Shown one piece after another: positions 23,065 through 28,109 of a stretch of 28,109 bases of DNA. Numbering within the stretch: the first letter of the stretch is position 1; every line of letters begins with the position of its first letter. The stretch is from the IMG/VR virus record IMGVR_UViG_3300026097_000077, positions 1-28,109 of that record, one strand, 5' to 3'. Origin of the DNA: a virus. The translations under genes were made by a program, and so were the position numbers. Below the pieces are notes generated by a model. The model did no database searches. It saw only the letters and a list, made by a program, of their open reading frames with translations, and was not told the origin of the DNA.

Positions 23065-25287
23065 TTACGCCGCGGCGGCTGAAGACAACACACCATACCA
23101 CGTTGTACCACCGTCACGCGACCAGAACACGTAAATGTTTGTCTCACCAGAAGCGGGTGCGTCCGGGGCGGAGCCACCTGCCCAGTCAACCGATGCGGGC
23201 CACGTTATAGTGTGGGTTCCACCTGCTGTGAGCTGAAGGATGAACCCGACAGAACGCCCCGAGGTGCAGGAGCCAAAGGTGAACGTAGTATTCCCCGAAG
23301 TTGTCAGGCTAAAGGCGCCTGCATTGTCCGCGTCCGGCGCAGGGGTTGTCCCCGACAAAGCGTCGTAGTCTTCTTGTAGGCTCTCAGCAAAAACAGTGCC
23401 CGAAAAGGATGGAGAGTCAGCAACATTAAGGGTAACTGAACCTGACGATCCACCTCCCGTTAAGTTCGTACCAGCCGTGACGCCCTCAATGTCGCCCGTT
23501 GCGCCTGTTGCTACTGCTGTAACTCGTCCGTAGGCATCTAGTGTAATAGTATCAATCTTAGTGCCGTTAGCAGTGGAGCCATACGTTCCTGAACCGGCAC
23601 CTGCGGCAGTAAGAGAAATAGTAGGGGCCCAACCCTCCCCTGCTGAACCTGAAACGGTGATACCTGTCCCACCAGTGGCGCCAGCTACATAGTTCCCTGT
23701 CGTATCCGTACCAAGAGCAACAGAGTTAGCCGCAATCGTGGTAGTGATGCTGACGTTGCCAGAACCATCAAAGTTGGTGTTACCTGTCACGTCACCGGAC
23801 AAGGCAATGTTGCGCGCCGTAGTCAGTGCCGCTGCAGAAGTCGCGGTAGAAGCGTTACCACTCAAAGCCGCAGTGATCGTACCAGCCGAGAAGTTTCCAG
23901 ACGCGTCACGAAATACAATTGTGCTTCCAGTGTTGGCGTTTGTAGCGTTGGAAGTAACGGTGAACGCTCCGCCTTCTGAGCTGGCAGAACCTGAAATCCC
24001 GTTGCCACTTGTTGCGCCACTCGCAACATAGTTCCCCGTAGTATCTGTACCAAGAGCAACCGAGTTTGCGTTGATGGTGGCCGTAAGCGTGGCGTTGCCC
24101 AAGTTCGTGAGCGTAGCAGAGCCGCTCAAGTCTCCACCCAATGTAATCGTTGGGTCTGAGGTAGCTGTCGTCGTAATGCTGACGTTGCCCGAGCCGTCAA
24201 AGCTGGTTGAACCAGTGACAGCGCCAGTCAGCGCAATGTTTCTAGCCGTTTGTAATGCAGAAGCGGTAGATGCGTTACCGGTGACATCACCCGTGACATC
24301 ACCTGTTAGGTCAGCTGTAACGGTGTTGAAAGTCACATCGGCACTTGTTCCGACGTCTTGACCGATCGCAATGTCGTTTGCGTTGACCGTCACACCCGTG
24401 CCGGCACCTGCAGCAAATGTCACGCCTGTAAGCGTAAGGCCGTCACCCGCAGAGTAAATCTGTGCCGAGGAGAACTGAACAAACGTGATGTCTGTCGTAC
24501 CAAAGGTGATCGTACCTTCTGTGTTCATGACGTAGGTTTCACCCGCGCCTGCCACACCCTCTTGCACGAAGAAGGCGTCGCCTTGTCCGAGAGAGTCAGG
24601 GTCAGAAGGAGCATAGCTGTCAGCGTCAGTCGCCCGGGTCAGAACCCAGTTCGTGCTGCCTGAACCTACATTGGTGACGGTGTAGACACCGTTTTGTGAG
24701 GCGTCGGTCTGCTCGTACACAAGAACACGATCATCCACGACCATCGTAATGCCGTCGATAACCAGAGCTTCTTGCGTCCCAGCATTAGTAAGCGTAGCAC
24801 CTACACCCGCCGTCCCGTTGTCGTAGGTGGCGTTGAGGTTGTTCTCTTTTTCAACGCGAACAGGAAGATGATAGTGGATGCCCGCAGCAGCAATAGAGTC
24901 CACGTACTGCTTAGTGGCAGCTTGAAGCGCGGCTGTCGGGTCTTGGTTCAAGACCACGTCGCCTGATGCGTCGAAGTACACAGCCTTATCAGCGGGCTGC
25001 GTTATGAATACATCCGCGCCATCACCCGAAAGGTTGATAGCAGAGCCTGAGTTCGAACTGTCTAGGACAGTTGTGCGTGCGAGTGTAGAAGAACCGGTTG
25101 CCCAGGTTCCAAGGCCTACCTCCCAAGCACCTGTGCTTGATTCCACAATCGCATAATACGTTGTGTCGCCGTCGGAGAGCGCGGCAGAAAAAGCTTGAAA
25201 GCCTGTTGCCGCGCCTGCAAGTGTTACGGTGCCCGTCCCAGTCGTCGTGGTGGACTCTTTGACTCGATCTTTGACAACAAGGGCCAT
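23065..25287 (-). CDS. long tail fibre protein (740 aa)
   Basis: The N-terminus (MALVVKDRVKESTTTTGTGTVTLAG and on) is the likely virion-anchoring domain, familiar from marine phages. Residues about 117-130 hold ALQAATKQYVDS, a fibre motif, followed by a globular beta domain (VEKENNLNATYDNGT to VQFSS). The shaft is Gly/Ser/Thr/Ala-rich with internal duplication (TARNIALxGxVTG, FDGSGNVSITTT and NSVALGTDTTGNYVA each occur twice). The last ~98 residues (from ALSGTTPAPD to GTTWYGV) are shared with the 389-aa fibre and may be the receptor-facing tip. AAGGAG is well placed before the ATG. It is the first large gene of the adsorption cassette. Confidence 0.85.
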   Translation of the reverse strand: MALVVKDRVKESTTTTGTGTVTLAGAATGFQAFSAALSDGDTTYYAIVESSTGAWEVGLGTWATGSSTLARTTVLDSSNSGSAINLSGDGADVFITQPADKAVYFDASGDVVLNQDPTAALQAATKQYVDSIAAAGIHYHLPVRVEKENNLNATYDNGTAGVGATLTNAGTQEALVIDGITMVVDDRVLVYEQTDASQNGVYTVTNVGSGSTNWVLTRATDADSYAPSDPDSLGQGDAFFVQEGVAGAGETYVMNTEGTITFGTTDITFVQFSSAQIYSAGDGLTLTGVTFAAGAGTGVTVNANDIAIGQDVGTSADVTFNTVTADLTGDVTGDVTGNASTASALQTARNIALTGAVTGSTSFDGSGNVSITTTATSDPTITLGGDLSGSATLTNLGNATLTATINANSVALGTDTTGNYVASGATSGNGISGSASSEGGAFTVTSNATNANTGSTIVFRDASGNFSAGTITAALSGNASTATSAAALTTARNIALSGDVTGNTNFDGSGNVSITTTIAANSVALGTDTTGNYVAGATGGTGITVSGSAGEGWAPTISLTAAGAGSGTYGSTANGTKIDTITLDAYGRVTAVATGATGDIEGVTAGTNLTGGGSSGSVTLNVADSPSFSGTVFAESLQEDYDALSGTTPAPDADNAGAFSLTTSGNTTFTFGSCTSGRSVGFILQLTAGGTHTITWPASVDWAGGSAPDAPASGETNIYVFWSRDGGTTWYGVLSSAAAA

Positions 25288-25309
25288 ACCGCGCTCTCCT
25301 TAAGGTAGC

Positions 25310-25759
25310 TTAAGCTATTCTGATGATGGCGTTTGACGCGTCCGCGGTAGGGAAGACAATCTGGAAGTCGCCCGATGTAGAGGTTTTGTCAGCGCCAAAG
25401 TCCAAGACCACCACAGAATTTGTCGTGCCGGTGCCAGTGCCTTCGGTCGTGTTATAGATCAACGCGCCACGAGCCGTGATTGTCGCTGATGTAAACGTCA
25501 GGTCAGCAAAGTCCGTGAACGCTGTCGTACCCGAGCTTGTCGGGTCAATACGTGTCAACTCGCCGCCGCCGGCTGCGTACGAACCGGAGTCACCAACCTC
25601 GTTGGTTGCGGTGTAGTCCGTAGTTGCTGCGGTAAACGAAGCGTTGTTGTCGTACAGGGCGAGCTTAAACGTGTCGCCGCCGCTGAGTGAGAAGTTATGT
25701 CCGCCCTCAAGAAGCTCTTTCTTGAATGACGTACACATAAAGTTTCCGGTAAAGCTCAT
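25310..25759 (-). CDS. small beta-rich structural protein
   Basis: A 149-aa protein (MSFTGNFMCTSFKKELLEGGHNF, then DTFKLALYDNNASF, then TNEVGDSGSYAAGGGELTR). I know this pattern as a conserved but unnamed protein in tail regions of many marine phages. It is Thr/Ser/Gly-rich with alternating hydrophobic residues, suiting a single beta-sandwich; FQIVFPTADASNAIIRIA closes the chain. The start overlaps the stop of the endonuclease gene as ATGA. It lies just before the long tail fibre, so it may be a minor tail or decoration protein. Confidence 0.75.
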   Translation of the reverse strand: MSFTGNFMCTSFKKELLEGGHNFSLSGGDTFKLALYDNNASFTAATTDYTATNEVGDSGSYAAGGGELTRIDPTSSGTTAFTDFADLTFTSATITARGALIYNTTEGTGTGTTNSVVVLDFGADKTSTSGDFQIVFPTADASNAIIRIA

Positions 25760-26223
25760 TGGCTTGATCCTTTCAGGTATTTGATAGCTGACTCTAACAC
25801 ACTTAGGTCGTCTTTGAGTAGACCTAGAGCGCGGTTACAGTTATTGCAAAGTAGACCTCGAACCGCGCCTGTTGTGTGGCAGTGATCTACAGCGAACGTC
25901 TTGGACCCCTTAGCAGAGGCCCCATCGTCTGTACCGCAGATAGCACATGTGAACCCCTGCTTTTCTAGCATAAGGTTATACTCGTCCACAGAAACCCCAT
26001 ACTTAACCCTAAGTTGGTAGGGCCTTACAATGCGCTGATACGTGTCATTGTTGTAGTTTTGCGTTTGTCGATGCACTCGACACGGCTTACAGTAAGACAT
26101 GGGGTGTCCTTTTCTCGGTCCCGATTTCCGGACCGTAAATTCGGACAACGGCTTTGTGGTATAGCAGCGAGCGCAATGCTTCTCACCCACTGCGTTCCAC
26201 TTTTGTGCCGCGTCAAACGCCAT
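25756..26223 (-). CDS. endonuclease VII-like HNH nuclease
   Basis: A 155-aa protein. The N-terminal part has two cysteine pairs (C17-x2-C20 and C45-x2-C48), suiting a zinc knuckle. The C-terminal part is the recombination endonuclease VII domain: KYGVSVDEYNLMLEKQG, then C93-x2-C96, the catalytic D113-H114-C-H116 in VDHCH, then GAVRGLLCNNCNRALG with C126 and C129. T4 endonuclease VII resolves branched DNA before packaging. Free-standing relatives also act as homing-type or packaging nucleases. It sits among structural genes, between a small conserved gene and a small structural gene, with the downstream start overlapping its stop. It could be a resolved intruder or a real Holliday junction resolvase. 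Confidence 0.88.
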   Translation of the reverse strand: MAFDAAQKWNAVGEKHCARCYTTKPLSEFTVRKSGPRKGHPMSYCKPCRVHRQTQNYNNDTYQRIVRPYQLRVKYGVSVDEYNLMLEKQGFTCAICGTDDGASAKGSKTFAVDHCHTTGAVRGLLCNNCNRALGLLKDDLSVLESAIKYLKGSSQ

Positions 26224-26224
26224 G

Positions 26225-26521
26225 TCAAAGTCTCCTTATAAGATCGGCCAGTTCGGGGTGCCCCGCATCATTGAGGGCATTATACACGGTTGTGCGATCG
26301 CTGCGAACAGATTGTTTTAGGTAATCTTCGACGACCTTTGCGACCTGCTTTTGAAAAGCATGCGCCTGCGCTCTAAGCGTGGGGTGAGCCGAGTCAGAGA
26401 CCGAGACGATCCGTTCTGCGGCTTGTTCTGCAAGCTCCTCGGGAGTAAACCCGCGGCTACTTGTGGTGCGCACCCCGACAAGAGGTATATCTTTGGGTAC
26501 GCTCAAAAAACCAGAGGTCAC
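26225..26521 (-). CDS. conserved small structural-module protein
   Basis: A 98-aa, largely helical protein. FTPEELAEQAAERIVSVSD, then AQAHAFQKQVAKVVEDYLKQ, then SDRTTVYNALNDAGHPELADLIRRL match a small conserved protein I know from tail or connector regions of marine phages, without an assigned function. The start overlaps the upstream gene by ATGA. Its 3' end carries the AAGGAG that serves the endonuclease gene. Its helical, charged make-up suggests an assembly or scaffolding helper. Confidence 0.7.
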   Translation of the reverse strand: MTSGFLSVPKDIPLVGVRTTSSRGFTPEELAEQAAERIVSVSDSAHPTLRAQAHAFQKQVAKVVEDYLKQSVRSDRTTVYNALNDAGHPELADLIRRL

Positions 26522-27168
26522 TGCTTTGGCCTCACTATCTTACCGCGACGGTACTCGTCCGTCACTTCTTTTGCTTCGCCAAGCAGCTTCAGTCCAGCGA
26601 TGGACTCTTGAAGGCGCGATGAATACATCTGCATGACATCCTGCTCACCTTTAAGGAAGATGTTTGCTTCAAGCAAGGCACCATACAGCAGAGCCATTTC
26701 TCCGTTAATACTGAGCCAGGTGGTTCCATCGTCACCCAGTGTGGTGATGCTGTCCGGACGATAGAAGTAGTGAAGCTCAGCCGTGTAGTCAGCATCGGGT
26801 GTCGGCGCCAACACGAGATGATCTACGTCGAACTGAGAGAAGTACACTGGCGCGCCTGTTGTGGTCGGGTCAGGGTTGTACTCCTGCACAAAGCTGGCAT
26901 CCTTAAATAGCAAGAAAAACTTGTCACCATCGCTGCCCGTAAGAGACAGAGAGAACGGTGCCAAAAAGTCCGTAGGAAGTGTGACATACTGAGCGTCAGA
27001 AAACACACTCGCTGTCGCGTTCTTTGTGAACAAGCTCAGCTGCACCTGTTTGAGGATGCGCTCTTCCGCCATGCGGATAAACAAAGGGATATTGTTGACG
27101 AAAGTCGTTTCGTCATATTCCGTATAGTCTTGGATGGCCTGCTTGAGTTGACCGTATGTAAAGCTCAT
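26518..27168 (-). CDS. head-tail adaptor-like structural protein
   Basis: A 216-aa protein. The N-terminus (FTYGQLKQAIQDYTEYDETTFVNNIPLFIRMAEERIL) is a helical pattern followed by beta sequence (YVTLPTDFLAPFSLSL, APVYFSQFDVDHLVLAPTPDADYTAELHYFYRP) and a helical end. This order of helix bundle, beta barrel and helix is that of tail tubular A or gp11-like adaptors, and this exact type is common in marine podoviruses. It probably forms a ring joining the portal to the tail. Together with the partial gene at 27471 it would give two adaptor-like proteins in a row. The start overlaps the previous stop (ATGA). Confidence 0.65.
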   Translation of the reverse strand: MSFTYGQLKQAIQDYTEYDETTFVNNIPLFIRMAEERILKQVQLSLFTKNATASVFSDAQYVTLPTDFLAPFSLSLTGSDGDKFFLLFKDASFVQEYNPDPTTTGAPVYFSQFDVDHLVLAPTPDADYTAELHYFYRPDSITTLGDDGTTWLSINGEMALLYGALLEANIFLKGEQDVMQMYSSRLQESIAGLKLLGEAKEVTDEYRRGKIVRPKQ

Positions 27169-27467
27169 GTTGTCACCACCGTAACTTGTCCTGTCTTACC
27201 TAACATACGAACGCGTTCAAGGCTAGGAGCTTCGACCGTTGGCACATCCACGTAGACTTGAAGCGCCTCGGGCTGATCAGGGCGGGGATTGCGTAGCGCC
27301 TGCGGATCCGGGCCTACCTTTGGAGGATAAAGCTGCGGGTGCTTCGCCTCATACTCGTCAGCCCCGACAAGCGCACCCGTCCACTCCTTGCGCATATCGC
27401 GCAGGCGGTAACGAAAGCCGGATCTGTCAGAGATCCCATATGCGTTTTTGTCGGAAGCAAAAGCCAT
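27165..27467 (-). CDS. conserved small structural-module protein
   Basis: A 100-aa protein (MAFASDKNAYGISDRSGFRYR, then DMRKEWTGALVGADEYEAKHPQLYPP). I know the pattern from structural regions of marine podoviruses, always close to the adaptor genes and without an assigned role. It is Pro-rich and basic in its first half, with GKTGQVTVVTT at the end, and has no catalytic motif. It lies three bases after one adaptor-like gene and overlaps the next, so it is likely a small connector component or an assembly factor. Confidence 0.7.
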   Translation of the reverse strand: MAFASDKNAYGISDRSGFRYRLRDMRKEWTGALVGADEYEAKHPQLYPPKVGPDPQALRNPRPDQPEALQVYVDVPTVEAPSLERVRMLGKTGQVTVVTT

Positions 27468-27470
27468 AGC

Positions 27471-28109
27471 TCAGACCCTCATGGAGCGAACACTTGGAAC
27501 AAGCTTCAACCCTACACGAGTCTCGTCCTCGTTCGCAGCGCGCTGGAACTCTTCCTCGTAGATCGACTTCATCATCTGCACGCGTTCTGGAGCCCGCTTA
27601 ACAGAGAGGTAGTAGGCCAAGCCCGCAACCATGCAGGGGTAAAACCGAAACGGGATCCCCGTGGTGTTGGTCAGGCTACCTACGTCCTCGATGCGCTGCA
27701 CGTAGTAGTACACCAGCTGGTCAGTGCTGTTCTCTGGTGTCTGCCAGAGATTGATCACAGGTGCGATCTGGCGATCGTAATAGAACTGAGACGGGCGGCC
27801 CTGGTCTGTTTTGTTCGGGAAGTCCAGGTAATCGCTACGGCTGATCCGAGCCATTTCATAGTCCGTGCCATCGCGGCGCAAGACCATGTCCAAGATGTCG
27901 ACGACATCTTCTGCAAGGGTGTACTGCGCCGTGCCTTGCGTCACAGTGGTTGTGCCAGTCGACACTGTCCACATGTTCAGGCCTCGATTGGCCCACTCTG
28001 CAAACATGATGTTCATGGACCGACGAGCCGTTTTGGCGTCGTAGCCCGTACGCATCTCAAGACCGATACGCTCATAGGCCTCTTCAATCGCTTCCGCGAC
28101 GTCGAGGTT
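27471..28109 (-). CDS. head-tail connector (T7 gp11 / P22 gp4-like) protein, 5' end cut by window edge
   Basis: The frame stays open 54 bases upstream of the ATG at 28055 to the window edge, reading NLDVAEAIEEAYERIGLE in phase, so the true start lies beyond the window. At least 212 residues are visible. The N-terminal helices (EAYERIGLE, KTARRSMNIMFAEWANRGLNMWTV), a central beta part (PSQFYYDRQIAPVINLWQTP) and the C-terminal helix (MMKSIYEEEFQRAANED) suit the short-tailed phage connector family represented by T7 gp11. The protein would bind below the portal. Its exact class is inferred from plan and context, since portal and capsid genes should lie beyond the right edge. Confidence 0.65.
   Translation of the reverse strand, partial: NLDVAEAIEEAYERIGLEMRTGYDAKTARRSMNIMFAEWANRGLNMWTVSTGTTTVTQGTAQYTLAEDVVDILDMVLRRDGTDYEMARISRSDYLDFPNKTDQGRPSQFYYDRQIAPVINLWQTPENSTDQLVYYYVQRIEDVGSLTNTTGIPFRFYPCMVAGLAYYLSVKRAPERVQMMKSIYEEEFQRAANEDETRVGLKLVPSVRSMRV

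Overview
This window looks like part of a tailed-phage genome with a short-tailed (podovirus-like) layout. It is about 55% G+C by eye and very tightly packed: 27 coding regions, no gap above about 65 bp, and most neighbours overlapping as ATGA or TAATG. Many of the proteins resemble families I know from marine phage genomes: the Ala/Gln-rich internal proteins, the GxVGSV repeat protein, the MALVVKDRVKE tail fibre and the gp10-like stabilisation protein. A marine alphaproteobacterial host is plausible from G+C and family type, but this is inference. No terminase, portal, capsid, integrase, lysis gene, tRNA or CRISPR array is visible. Both ends of the window cut genes.

Replication arm (+ strand, 3-6527). 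The order is a likely ssDNA-binding protein ending in the SSB-type tip DDIPF, a strong intrinsic terminator, an archaeo-eukaryotic-type primase (AEP), a small AlpA/excisionase-like HTH protein, a UvrD-type SF1 helicase, a small unknown charged protein, a DUF6378-like protein, a family A DNA polymerase with 3'-5' exonuclease, and a 69-aa unknown. All genes from the primase onward are translationally linked. Together they form a replisome of SSB, AEP primase, SF1 helicase and PolA, with no hexameric helicase in view. The primase carries its own SSB-like C-terminal tip (NDIPF). The polymerase has Leu at the position equivalent to E. coli Pol I Phe762.

Structural arm (- strand, 28109 down to 6521), in the order of transcription. 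First come head-tail connector-like proteins and conserved small proteins (28109-26225), then a free-standing endonuclease VII-like nuclease (26223-25756) and a small beta-rich protein. Next is the adsorption block: a 740-aa tail fibre, a 212-aa repeat protein, a 389-aa tail fibre, a 533-aa ten-repeat propeller-like protein and a tail assembly chaperone. A P22 gp10-like DNA stabilisation protein and two small proteins follow. The arm ends with five low-complexity or very large proteins (236, 182, 1007, 601 and 1360 aa) that are probably internal or ejected virion proteins. The two arms converge with a 7-bp overlap of stop regions at 6521-6527.

The points I find most worth checking are the SSB-like tip on the primase, the Leu762-type polymerase in an AEP/SF1 replisome, the A+T-rich propeller gene inside the tail cassette, the C-terminal module shared by the two tail fibres, and the near-identical 55-nt repeat in the 1007-aa gene.
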